Assembly: GCF_900102485.1 (NCBI RefSeq)
Contig: NZ_FNBX01000015.1
Location: 1-64,000 of the forward strand
Length of the DNA: 64,000 nucleotides
Direction of reading: 5' to 3'
DNA from: Desulfovibrio legallii
GTDB lineage: Bacteria > Desulfobacterota > Desulfovibrionia > Desulfovibrionales > Desulfovibrionaceae
Shown here in pieces: positions 6,364 to 14,740 of this stretch. How positions within the stretch are numbered: the stretch's first letter is position 1; each line of letters starts with the position of its first letter. Below the pieces are notes generated by a model. The model saw only the letters and a list, made by a program, of their open reading frames with translations, ran no database searches and was not told where the DNA came from. The translations under genes and the position numbers were made by a program.

Positions 6364-8427
6364 CTATTCGCCGCCCCGGCTCTTCTGGTGTTCGGCCATG
6401 ACCTTTTCCGCCACGGGTTGGGGGGCCTCCTCATAGTGGTCGAATTCCATGGTGAAGAAGCCCTGGCCGCCGGTCATGGAGCGCAGGTCCGGCGCATAGC
6501 GCAGCACTTCGCTCATGGGCACATGGGCCTTGATTTCCGTGGTGCCGCCCTGGGAATCCGAGCCCAGCACCTTGCCCCGGCGGGAGGAAAGATCGCCGAT
6601 AACGTCGCCCATGCTTTCATCCGGCACGGAAACGGTAAGCAGCACAATGGGCTCCAGCAGCACGGGTTTGAGGCTTTCCATGGCTTTTTTGAAGGCCAGG
6701 GAGCCCGCCACCTTGAAGGCCATTTCGGAGGAATCCACCGTGTGGTAGCTGCCGTCGTAAACTTTGACGCGGAAGTCCACCACCTGGCAGCCGGCCAGAA
6801 AGCCGCGGGCCGCCGCCTCCTGAACGCCCTTGTCGATGGCCGGGATATACTGGCGGGGGATGACGCCGCCCACGATGGCGTCTTCAAAAATATAGCCCGA
6901 ACCGCGCGGCAGGCCTTCCATCTCTATCCAGCAGTCGCCGAACTGGCCCCGGCCGCCGGATTGCTTTTTGTGGCGGCCCTGCACCTGGCATTTGCCGCGC
7001 ACGGTTTCGCGGTAGGGCACCTTGGGCGTTTTGAGCACAATGTCCACCTTAAAGCGGCGTTTGGCCTTTTCCACCGAGAGCTCAATGTGCAGCTGGCCCA
7101 TGCCGGAGATCAGAATGTCGCCGTTTTCCTCGTCGCGGCCCAGGCGCAGGGTGATGTCTTCGTCCAGCAGGCGCTGCATGGCGGCGTAGACCTTGTCTTC
7201 CTCGCCTTTCTCTTTGGGGGCCAGGGCGTAGGTAATGAGCTGCGGGGGCAGTGCGGGCATGGGCAGGGTAAAGGGGGCCTTTTCATCGCAGAGGGTATCG
7301 CCGGTGCGGGTGTTTTTGAGCTTGGCCACGGCCACCAGCGCGCCGGGCCCCACGGGCTCCTTGCAGGGGGTCTGGGTTTTGCCCAGCAGGTAGAGCAGGC
7401 CGCCCAGGCGTTCGCCCTCGCCGCTGCGGACATTTTTGAGGTTCATGTCGCCGCTGAGCGTGCCGGAGAGCACGCGCAGCAGGGAAAGCTGCCCGGCAAA
7501 AGGATCCGCCAGGGTTTTGAAGACAAAGCAGGCCGCCGGAGCTTCGGGATCCGGGGCGCGCTCCGCGCCGTCCGCGCCCACAAAGGCGGGGCGGTCCAGG
7601 GGGGAGGGCAGCAGGGCCTCAATGGCCGCCAACAGGGCCTTGCCGCCTTTGTTTTCCAGAGCGGCGCAGGCCAGCACCGGGGTCAGCTCGCCTTTGAGCA
7701 CGCCCGCGCGCAGGCCGGTACGCAGATCTTCCGGGCTGAGGCTGCCTTCCTCCAGGTATTTTTCCATGAGTTCTTCGTCGCTTTCGGCAATGTTCTCAAT
7801 GGCCACATCGCGCAGCAGGGTCACGTCGTCGGCCAGGGCGGCGGGGATGTCCGCTTCGGCCGTGGCACCGTCGGGGCCAAACATGTGCGCCCGGCCCGCG
7901 AGCACGTCGGCCATGCCCACCAGGGTTTCGCCCTGGCGGATGGGCAGCTGCAGGACCACGGGCTTGACGCCCAGGGCGGTCAGACCGTCAAAGGCCATCT
8001 GAAAGTCGGCCCGGTCGCGGTCCATCTTGTTGATGACCATCAGGGCGGGCAGCCCGGCGGCGCGCGTCATGCTCCAGAATTTTTTGGTCAGGGGGCGCAC
8101 GCCGTCCACGGCGTCCAGCACGAAGACCACGGCGTCCACGCCCATAAGCAGGCATTCCATATCGCCCGTAAAATTGCCGTCACCGGGAATATCCAGCAGG
8201 AAATGGCGGTTTTTGTTCCAGAGGTAGGTGGCGCAGGTTGGCTGCACCGAACCGCGGCGGCGCACTTCTTCGGGTTCGTAGTCCAGGCAGGTGGTGCCTT
8301 CTTCAATGGCGCCCATGCGGCTTACGGCCCCGGCGTTGAAGAGCAGCATTTCCGCCAGGGACGTTTTGCCGCAGCCGCCGGTGCCGACGAGTGCGAAGGT
8401 GCGTTGCATTTCCAGTGGAGTAGGCAT
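6364..8427 (-). CDS. Elongation factor G-like translational GTPase (EF-G2 class)
   Basis: A 687-residue protein with EF-G domain order. I chose ATG 8427 because AGGGAGAAC precedes it. The G domain holds G1 GTGGCGKTS (near residues 14-22), a G3 variant DIPGDGNF instead of the usual DTPGH, and G4 NKMD. Later domains II to V are recognisable, including GRGQFGDCWIEMEGLPRG in domain IV and a C-terminal GGQGFFTMEFDHYEEAP. This belongs to the EF-G paralogues that accompany the main FusA. It differs from canonical EF-G in the G3 motif, where His is replaced by Asp. It is probably ribosome-associated, but its precise role is unknown. It stands alone with its own terminator. Confidence 0.85.
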   Translation of the reverse strand: MPTPLEMQRTFALVGTGGCGKTSLAEMLLFNAGAVSRMGAIEEGTTCLDYEPEEVRRRGSVQPTCATYLWNKNRHFLLDIPGDGNFTGDMECLLMGVDAVVFVLDAVDGVRPLTKKFWSMTRAAGLPALMVINKMDRDRADFQMAFDGLTALGVKPVVLQLPIRQGETLVGMADVLAGRAHMFGPDGATAEADIPAALADDVTLLRDVAIENIAESDEELMEKYLEEGSLSPEDLRTGLRAGVLKGELTPVLACAALENKGGKALLAAIEALLPSPLDRPAFVGADGAERAPDPEAPAACFVFKTLADPFAGQLSLLRVLSGTLSGDMNLKNVRSGEGERLGGLLYLLGKTQTPCKEPVGPGALVAVAKLKNTRTGDTLCDEKAPFTLPMPALPPQLITYALAPKEKGEEDKVYAAMQRLLDEDITLRLGRDEENGDILISGMGQLHIELSVEKAKRRFKVDIVLKTPKVPYRETVRGKCQVQGRHKKQSGGRGQFGDCWIEMEGLPRGSGYIFEDAIVGGVIPRQYIPAIDKGVQEAAARGFLAGCQVVDFRVKVYDGSYHTVDSSEMAFKVAGSLAFKKAMESLKPVLLEPIVLLTVSVPDESMGDVIGDLSSRRGKVLGSDSQGGTTEIKAHVPMSEVLRYAPDLRSMTGGQGFFTMEFDHYEEAPQPVAEKVMAEHQKSRGGE

Positions 8428-8692
8428 GGTGTTCTCCCTTGCTAAGCGATGTGGCGGGCGCGTCGGGCGCTGGCCGGATGTACGGAAACAAAGGGCGAGG
8501 CGTATCCTCCTGAAAAAACGGCTCAAACTTATGGATCAGCGGGGTCGTGCCCGGCCGGGCAAAGGCCGGGGCGCGCGGCCGAGGCCGTGGCGGGGGATCT
8601 CGCCCCGTCTGGCCCATTGTCTTGTACCCTACAGGGTTGCCGCCAGAAAGGGAAGGGGGCCCGCCCTGAGGCGGTGCGGGCGGCCGCCCTGT

Positions 8693-9625
8693 TCAGCCCT
8701 TGGCGCGGCGGGAAAAGCGCGGCACGGACATGTGGCAGACCCCCCGCCCCGTGCGCCGGGCAAAGTGCTGGTGGTAGGGCTCCGCCGGGTAAAAGGGCCC
8801 GGCGGGCAGCACCTGGGTGGTCACGGCGTAGCCCAGGCCGCGCAGCTCGTCCAGCAGGCGCAGGGCCACGGCCTTCTGGTCCGCATCCAGCCAGAACACA
8901 GCGGAGCGGTACTGCTCCCCCACGTCCGGGCCCTGGCGGTTGCGCTGGGTGGGGTCGTGGATTTCAAAAAAGCGGCGCAGGATCTGCTCATAGCTGATTG
9001 CGGCCGGGTTGAAAGTCAGGCGCACGGCTTCGGCATGGCCCGTTTCCCCTGAGCAGACCTCTTCATAGCTGGGCTCGGCTGTGTGCCCGCCCGTGTAGCC
9101 GGACTGCGCCGTGCAGACCCCAGGCAGGCGGCCCAGGGCGTCTTCCACGCCCCAGAAGCAGCCCCCGGCCACCACGGCCACGCCCGTGCAGGCAGGATCC
9201 GCGTTTTGCAGGCCTGCCTCGGCTGCCCCGTGCGGGGCGGCGGCCACAGCGGGCGCTTCTTCGCCGGCGGGCACAAAGTGCAGGGAGAGGGAGTTGACGC
9301 AGTGCCGGGTGTTTTTGGGGGTAAAGCCCTCGCCCGCAAACACATGGCCCAGGTGGCCGCCGCAGCGGGCGCAGACGATTTCCGCGCGGTGGCCGTCCGC
9401 ATCGGGCTGGCGGCGCACGGCCCCGGGCAGGGTGTCGTCAAAGCTGGGCCAGCCGCTGCCGGAGTCGAATTTGTCTTCAGCGCGGAACAGGGGCGTGCCG
9501 CACTGGCGGCAGCAGTAGCGGCCCGGCGCGGCCGTGTGGACATAAGCCCCGCTGAAGGGCGGTTCTGTAGCCTTGTGCAGCAATACGGCGGTTTCTTCCG
9601 GGGAGAGGGGGGGCAGGGTCTTCAT
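8693..9625 (-). CDS. msrBA: Bifunctional peptide methionine sulfoxide reductase, MsrB-MsrA fusion
   Basis: A 310-residue fusion that repairs both methionine-sulfoxide stereoisomers. The MsrB domain (about 1-125) comes first: zinc-binding CRQC (39-42) and CARC pairs, FDSGSGWPSF, and the catalytic Cys in RHCVNSLSL. A linker of about 20 residues leads to the MsrA domain (about 145-300), with the catalytic GGCFWGVE and YTGGHTAEPSYEEVCSG. The usual order in many bacteria is MsrA-MsrB, so this is the reversed arrangement. ATG 9625 has GAGGAG upstream. It overlaps the galE stop by 4 bp (ATGA), implying translational coupling. No export signal is seen, so it is cytoplasmic. Confidence 0.93.
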   Translation of the reverse strand: MKTLPPLSPEETAVLLHKATEPPFSGAYVHTAAPGRYCCRQCGTPLFRAEDKFDSGSGWPSFDDTLPGAVRRQPDADGHRAEIVCARCGGHLGHVFAGEGFTPKNTRHCVNSLSLHFVPAGEEAPAVAAAPHGAAEAGLQNADPACTGVAVVAGGCFWGVEDALGRLPGVCTAQSGYTGGHTAEPSYEEVCSGETGHAEAVRLTFNPAAISYEQILRRFFEIHDPTQRNRQGPDVGEQYRSAVFWLDADQKAVALRLLDELRGLGYAVTTQVLPAGPFYPAEPYHQHFARRTGRGVCHMSVPRFSRRAKG

Positions 9626-10617
9626 GGGGCAGTCTCCTCATAGCCGTGGGGGTGGCTTTTGTGCCAGGCCCAGGCCGCGGCGATGACGCTTTCCACCTCG
9701 GCGCGGGCGGTCCAGCCCAGGATCCGGCGGGCGCGTTCCGGCGCGGCCACCAGGCGGGCGGGGTCGCCGGGCCGCCGGGGGCCGATCTTCACGGGGATGT
9801 CCCGGCCGGTGACGCGGCGGGCCGCGTCGATCATTTCCCGCACGGAAAAGCCCCGTCCGTTGCCCAGGTTGCAGACCACGCTTTCCCCGCCGGCGCGCAG
9901 GTAGCGCAGGGCGCGGCAGTGGGCGTCGGCCAGCTCCAGCACGTCCAGGTAGTCGCGGATGCAGGTGCCGTCAGGGGTGGGGTAGTCGTCGCCGTAGACG
10001 GTGACATGGGGCCGCAGGCCCAGGGGCACCTGCAGGATGATGGGCACCAGGTGGCTTTCGGGCCGGTGGTCTTCGCCCAGACTGCCGTCGGGCCAGGCCC
10101 CGGCCACGTTAAAGTAGCGCAGGGTTACGGCGCGGATGCCGTGGGCCAGCCCCACCCAGTGGGTCATGCTCTCCATAATGCGCTTGCTTTCCCCATAGGG
10201 ATTGGTGGGCGCAAGGGGCGCGTCCTCCGGGATGGGCACGGCGGCGGGCTCGCCGTACACGGCGGCGGAGGACGAAAACACGAGCTTGTCCGCCCCGTGG
10301 CGCAGCATGGCCTCCAGCAGCACCTGCATGCCGTGGATATTGTTGTTGAAGTAGGGCAGGGGGCGCTCCACGCTTTCCCCCACCAAAGACCAGGCCGCAA
10401 AATGCAGCACGGCTTCTACCTTGTGGCGTTGAAAAATGGTGTCCAGTTGGGCGGGATCACGCATGTCGCCCACATACAGGGGCACGCCTGCGGGCACCGC
10501 CGCCCGGTGCCCGGTGCGCAGGTTGTCCAGCACCACGGGGTCTTCGCCGTGCGCCAGCAAAAGCCGCACGTTGTGAGAGCCGATGTAGCCCGCGCCGCCG
10601 CATACCAGTATGGCCAT
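9622..10617 (-). CDS. galE: UDP-glucose 4-epimerase
   Basis: A 331-residue short-chain dehydrogenase fold enzyme interconverting UDP-glucose and UDP-galactose for surface polysaccharide synthesis. The NAD-binding motif GGAGYIGSH is at residues 7-15. The catalytic Ser is in SSSAAVYGEP and the Tyr-Lys pair is in YGESK. ATG 10617 is chosen over longer upstream frames because homology starts at MAILVCGGAGYIGS and AAGGA lies just upstream. The 3' end overlaps msrBA, so the two form an operon despite unrelated functions. Its upstream region is shared with the divergent copper operon. Confidence 0.93.
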   Translation of the reverse strand: MAILVCGGAGYIGSHNVRLLLAHGEDPVVLDNLRTGHRAAVPAGVPLYVGDMRDPAQLDTIFQRHKVEAVLHFAAWSLVGESVERPLPYFNNNIHGMQVLLEAMLRHGADKLVFSSSAAVYGEPAAVPIPEDAPLAPTNPYGESKRIMESMTHWVGLAHGIRAVTLRYFNVAGAWPDGSLGEDHRPESHLVPIILQVPLGLRPHVTVYGDDYPTPDGTCIRDYLDVLELADAHCRALRYLRAGGESVVCNLGNGRGFSVREMIDAARRVTGRDIPVKIGPRRPGDPARLVAAPERARRILGWTARAEVESVIAAAWAWHKSHPHGYEETAP

Positions 10618-10729
10618 ACCTTTTCCTTTTCTTGCCTGACATTGCCCCGGCCGGTGCGGGGCCTGGGAACATTTTGCCCCGGCGCGCCGCCTTTGACAAG
10701 AGCGCGCTGCAGGCGGGCAGGGCAAAATA

Positions 10730-10780
10730 GGAACAGTTCCGAAATTTCTGCTTGACACGCCGTCGGGCAAACCTTATTAA
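10730..10780 (+). promoter_or_regulatory. Candidate sigma-70 promoter and dyad ahead of the copper efflux operon
   Basis: TTGACA (10752-10757) is followed after 17 bp by TATTAA (10775-10780). Immediately upstream is the palindrome GGAAC-A-GTTCC (10730-10740), a possible binding site for a metal-responsive activator such as a CusR- or MerR-type protein. The first ORF starts at 10787, only 6 bp after the -10. Either its message is leaderless, or the true start or promoter lies elsewhere. Confidence 0.45.
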
Positions 10781-10786
10781 AAAGCT

Positions 10787-11221
10787 ATGTTGAAGCGGAA
10801 AACCTCCATATGCGTCATCCTGCTCATGGCCCTGCTTGCGCTGGGCCGGGTGCAGCCCGTCTTTGCCGACGGGTGCGGTCAGGCCGCGCCTGCGGCGGTG
10901 GGCTGCCTGATGGGCGATGCCGCGCCGCTTGCCGCCTGCTGTGCCGCAGCCATGCATGGGGGGTGGGGCGCGTCAACCGTTGCGGACGGCGCTGGCGCCG
11001 CCCACACGGGTCACGCCAACGACGCGCCCGCCCCCGCAGGGCATGCCTGCGCCGCGCAGCTCTGCCTGCAGCTTTCCGCTTCCATCCTGCCGCAAACGCT
11101 GACCGTGGCCACGCCGCCTCCGGCGGCGGAGCGCCTCGCGGTTTCCGGCGTCAGCGTCCTTCCTTCCCGTCTTGGCGACAATCTCTTCCGTCCTCCCCGT
11201 CTGACCACCTCCAGGGGATAG
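10787..11221 (+). CDS. Small Cys/His-rich secreted protein at the head of the copper operon
   Basis: A 144-residue protein with a signal peptide (ICVILLMALLALGRVQPVFA). Cys, His and Met residues are scattered through it (GCGQ, GCLMGD, CCAAAMHGG, HTGHAND, HACAAQLC), suggesting a periplasmic metal-binding role. Such small Cys/His proteins are found ahead of copper efflux genes (DUF2946/CopL-like), but I cannot assign a family with confidence. It is co-directional with the cus genes, 200 bp before cusC. No good ribosome-binding site is visible before ATG 10787, so the start is uncertain. The 11222-11422 gap holds nothing recognisable. Confidence 0.6.
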   Translation: MLKRKTSICVILLMALLALGRVQPVFADGCGQAAPAAVGCLMGDAAPLAACCAAAMHGGWGASTVADGAGAAHTGHANDAPAPAGHACAAQLCLQLSASILPQTLTVATPPPAAERLAVSGVSVLPSRLGDNLFRPPRLTTSRG

Positions 11222-11422
11222 TGCCCGGCCTGCGGTCTTGCGCCGTCTTCGGACGGCCTGAGCGCCCGCGCCCGGCCGCTGTCCCTCCGGGCCGGTCTTG
11301 CGTCGCGCCGTGCGCGCCGCATCCCGGCATGCGATCCATGACCCTGTGCGGCAACCTTCGCCCGCGTCCGTTCCTGCGGCGCAGCGGCCTGGTTGCGTGG
11401 ATTGAACCAGAGGTGGTGTTTT

Positions 11423-12856
11423 ATGGATACTCCGCGAGTAAACGTCGCGTTGGCGCTTGTGCTGGCGTTCTGGCTTTCCGCCTGCTCGCTTGCGCCGGAC
11501 TACCAGCGTCCGGCGGCCCCCATGCCGTCCGCGGTGACGGAGGCGGGCTACGGCCCCGACGCCGCGGCCCGGGCTCCGGGGCAGACTGTGGATATAACGG
11601 CCCCGGGCTGGCGTGACTTCTTTAAGGACGCGCAGCTGCAGGCGCTGCTGGACGAAGGCCTGCGCCGCAACCGCGACCTGAAGCTGGCCGTGCTGGCCGT
11701 GGCCGAAGCCCGCGCCCAGTACGGCGTGCAGCGGGCCGAGCGCCTGCCCCAGCTCAGCCTGGACGGCAGCGATACGGTTTCCGGCTCCTTTTATGACCAA
11801 CCCAAGGACAAGTTCGCGCCCATGCTGACCATTCCGGCTTTTGAGCTGGATTTCTTCGGCAGGGTGAAAAACCTGAGCGGCGCGGCCCTGGAGCGTTACC
11901 TCGCCAGCGAGGAAGCGGCCAGAGCGGCGCAGATCAGCCTGGTGGCGCAGATAGCCCAAAGCTGGGCGGATTTGCGCCTGGCCAAGGAAAGCCTGCAGCT
12001 GGCCCGCAAAACCGTGCAGAGCTGGGAGGCCTCCTACGCCTTTATGGGGAACCGGCTGCGTTCCGGCCAGGCCTCCGTGCTGGAGCTGGAGCAGGCCCGC
12101 GGCGCGGCGGCTTCGGCCAGGGCGGCTTTGGCCCAGCAGGAGCAGGAAGCCGTGCGGGCCGCCAATGCCCTTTCCCTGCTGCTGGGCAGCTTTGAAAAAC
12201 GGGATCTGCCCCCGGCCGCGCCCCTGGCGGAACAGGCCACGGCGCCCCTGCCGGAGAGCCTCTCCTCCTCCGTGCTGCTGCGGCGGCCCGACGTGCTGGA
12301 AGCCGAACATAATCTCAAGGCCGCCAATGCGGACATTGGCGCGGCGCGGGCGGCCTTCTTTCCCATCATCAGCCTTACGGGCAGCGCGGGCTATGCCAGC
12401 GGCGCGCTGGCGAGCCTGTTCGACGGCGCGGCCTCGGTCTGGACCTTTGTGCCGCGTCTGGTCCTGCCCATTTTTACGGCGGGGCGCAACAAGGCCAACC
12501 TGGATCTGGCCGAGGTGCGGAAAGAAAGCTCCGTGACGACCTACGAAAAAACCCTGCAGACGGCCTTCCGCGAGGTGGCGGATGCGCTCATGACCCGGCG
12601 TTATTATGCCGGGCAGCTGGCCGCGCAGCAGGAATACCTGGCCGCGCAGCGCCGGGTGCTGGCCCTGGCCTCCGGCCGCTACGCCAGCGGGACCATCAGT
12701 TACCTGGAGGTGCTGGACGCGCAGCGCACGGTCTATGCCGCCGAGCAGGCCCTGCTGACCATCCGGCGCAACCAGCTGGTTAACGACAGCAACCTTTACG
12801 CCGCCCTGGGCGGGGGCCTTGCGGCGCAAACCGCCGCCCCCGCCGCGCGGCCCTGA
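11423..12856 (+). CDS. cusC: CusC-like outer-membrane efflux lipoprotein (TolC/NodT family)
   Basis: A 477-residue outer-membrane channel of the copper/silver efflux pump. The lipoprotein signal ends in LSAC (cleavage before the Cys), so the mature protein is lipid-anchored. Two outer-membrane efflux repeats follow, with long coiled-coil stretches rich in Ala, Glu and Leu (residues about 75-240 and 290-460). Typical NodT features are LLRRPDVLEAEHNLKAANADIGAARAAFFP and GRYASGTISYLEVLDAQR, quoted here only to mark the region. ATG 11423 follows GAGGTGG. It is the first structural gene of cusCFBA, 35 bp before the CusF-like gene. Confidence 0.9.
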   Translation: MDTPRVNVALALVLAFWLSACSLAPDYQRPAAPMPSAVTEAGYGPDAAARAPGQTVDITAPGWRDFFKDAQLQALLDEGLRRNRDLKLAVLAVAEARAQYGVQRAERLPQLSLDGSDTVSGSFYDQPKDKFAPMLTIPAFELDFFGRVKNLSGAALERYLASEEAARAAQISLVAQIAQSWADLRLAKESLQLARKTVQSWEASYAFMGNRLRSGQASVLELEQARGAAASARAALAQQEQEAVRAANALSLLLGSFEKRDLPPAAPLAEQATAPLPESLSSSVLLRRPDVLEAEHNLKAANADIGAARAAFFPIISLTGSAGYASGALASLFDGAASVWTFVPRLVLPIFTAGRNKANLDLAEVRKESSVTTYEKTLQTAFREVADALMTRRYYAGQLAAQQEYLAAQRRVLALASGRYASGTISYLEVLDAQRTVYAAEQALLTIRRNQLVNDSNLYAALGGGLAAQTAAPAARP

Positions 12857-12891
12857 CCAACCATACTGCAACAAATTATAAGGAAAACATC

Positions 12892-13305
12892 ATGAATACC
12901 CGTACCTTCGCTTTCGCTTCCGCTCTGGCCCTGACCCTTGCCTTCGGCTTTGCCCCCGCCAACGCCTCTGCGGCGCAGGACATGGAGCACGCGGCCCACA
13001 CTGCGGCCCCGGCCGCCGACATGGCCCAGGGCGGCCAGATGGAGGGCATGAACCACGCGCCCGACGCGGCCCGCGCCGGGCAGGTCTATACCGCCCAGGG
13101 CACACTGATGAGCGTGGACGCGGCCGCGCCCAAGGCCGTCATCAAGCACACGCCTGTGGCGGCCCTGGGCTGGCCGGCCATGACCATGGGCTTTGCCGTG
13201 GAGGACGCCGACCTGCTGGCGGGCCTCAAGCCCGGCGACGCCGTGCGCTTTGACTTCCGCATGGAAGGAACCAAGGCCGTCATCGTGGATCTGGAACGCC
13301 GCTAA
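12892..13305 (+). CDS. cusF: CusF-like periplasmic copper/silver-binding protein
   Basis: A 137-residue protein with a signal peptide of about 28 residues ending ASA. A His/Met-rich linker (MEHAAHT, MAQGGQMEGMNHA) leads to a CusF-type OB-fold domain (about 65-137). The copper site is recognisable in HTPVAALGWPAMTMGF: His, the capping Trp and two Met are placed as in E. coli CusF. It would shuttle Cu(I)/Ag(I) to the adaptor and pump. The start follows AAGGAAAAC. E. coli CusF is shorter; the extra His/Met-rich N-terminal arm here is notable. Confidence 0.9.
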   Translation: MNTRTFAFASALALTLAFGFAPANASAAQDMEHAAHTAAPAADMAQGGQMEGMNHAPDAARAGQVYTAQGTLMSVDAAAPKAVIKHTPVAALGWPAMTMGFAVEDADLLAGLKPGDAVRFDFRMEGTKAVIVDLERR

Positions 13306-13366
13306 CCTGTCGCATCCGGCGCGCGGAGGGCGCTTTGTCCGTCCGCGCGCCGCAGAGGAATACGCC

Positions 13367-14740
13367 ATGACTGCGAAAAATCTGCTGCTGGCCGCCGCAC
13401 TGCTTGCGGGCGGTCTGGGCCTGGGCTACGCCCTCTGGGGGCAGGCCGGAGCCGGGGGAAAAGCGCCCGCTGTAAGCGCGGCCGCCGCGCCTGCGGGCGA
13501 GCGCAAGGTGCTCTACTGGTACGATCCCATGTATCCGGGCACGCACTTTGACAAACCGGGCAAATCGCCCTTTATGGATATGGATCTGGTGCCGCGCTAC
13601 GCTGACGAAGGCGCGGGCGCGGGCGTGCGCATTGACCCCGTGCAGGTGCAGAACCTGGCCGTGCGCACGGAAAAAGTGCGGCGGGGGCGGCTGACCTTTA
13701 CGCGGCAGGTGCCCGCCAACATCAGTTACAACCGCTACAGCATGGCCAAGGTGCAGCCCCGCGCCGAGGGCTTTGTGGAAAAAATCCGCGCCTATGCCGT
13801 GGGCGACGCCATTGCCCAGGGCGCGCCCCTGGCGGAAATCACCGTGCCCCAGTGGGCGGCGGACCAGAGCGAATACCTGCTGCTCAAGGCGCAGGGGGGC
13901 GACCCCGCCGTGGTGCGCGGCGTGCGCGAAAAGATGCGCCTGACGGGCATGCCGGAGGAAATGCTGGCCGCTGTGGACCGGACCGGCCGGGTGCAGACCC
14001 GCATGACCATCAAGGCCCCGGTGGCGGGCATCATTACCACCCTGGACGTCTACCCCGGCATGAACGTGGGCAAGGATACGACCATCGCCGTCATTGAGGG
14101 CACGGACCCCGTGTGGGTGACGGCCAACGTGCCGGAAAGCGACGTGCACCTGCTGGCGGGCAAGAGCCGCGTGCGCCTGAGCGTGGCGGCCTATCCGGAC
14201 CGGGGGTTCCAGGCGGAATCCTTCACCCTGCTGCCCGATGCGGATCCGGCCACGCACACCGTGCCGCTGCGCCTCAGCGTGCGCAACCCGGAAGGCCTGC
14301 TCCGCCCCGGCATGACCGCCGGCATCAGCCTGCGCGGCAAGGGGGAGGAGGCCCTGCTCATCCCCACCCAGAGCCTTATTGATTTTGGCGAAGAGCAGCG
14401 CGTCATTGTGCGTGCGGCGGACGGAACCTTTGTGCCCCGCAAGGTGGCGGTGCTGCGTTCCTCCCGCGAGCAGACGGCGGTGGCCTCCGGCCTGGAAGAA
14501 GGCGAAGAGGTGGTGACTACAGGGCTCTTCCTCATCGATTCTGAGGCCAACCTGCGTGGTGCGCTGGAAAAAATGCGGGCCGACGCCGCCCCGGCGGCGG
14601 ACAAGGCGCCCGAAGCGCAGCCTGCGCCGAAGGACAAGGCCGCCGCGGCTTCCGGCCATGCGCCGGAGGATAAGGCCGCCCCTGCGGCCGGCGGCAGTCA
14701 GGGGGCCGGCGGCGCGGCCTCCGGGAGGCAAGGATCATGA
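13367..14740 (+). CDS. cusB: CusB-like RND periplasmic adaptor subunit
   Basis: A 457-residue membrane-fusion protein linking CusA to CusC. ATG 13367 is chosen, with GAGGAA upstream. One N-terminal hydrophobic segment ([18 protein letters not shown]) acts as an anchor or signal. A heavy-metal-binding domain follows ([16 protein letters not shown] and [10 protein letters not shown]), rich in Met and His. Then come the lipoyl/barrel-sandwich hybrid and beta-barrel parts ([32 protein letters not shown]). The last 70 residues are a low-complexity Ala/Lys/Pro tail. The ORF overlaps cusA by 4 bp (ATGA). Confidence 0.9.
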   Translation: MTAKNLLLAAALLAGGLGLGYALWGQAGAGGKAPAVSAAAAPAGERKVLYWYDPMYPGTHFDKPGKSPFMDMDLVPRYADEGAGAGVRIDPVQVQNLAVRTEKVRRGRLTFTRQVPANISYNRYSMAKVQPRAEGFVEKIRAYAVGDAIAQGAPLAEITVPQWAADQSEYLLLKAQGGDPAVVRGVREKMRLTGMPEEMLAAVDRTGRVQTRMTIKAPVAGIITTLDVYPGMNVGKDTTIAVIEGTDPVWVTANVPESDVHLLAGKSRVRLSVAAYPDRGFQAESFTLLPDADPATHTVPLRLSVRNPEGLLRPGMTAGISLRGKGEEALLIPTQSLIDFGEEQRVIVRAADGTFVPRKVAVLRSSREQTAVASGLEEGEEVVTTGLFLIDSEANLRGALEKMRADAAPAADKAPEAQPAPKDKAAAASGHAPEDKAAPAAGGSQGAGGAASGRQGS

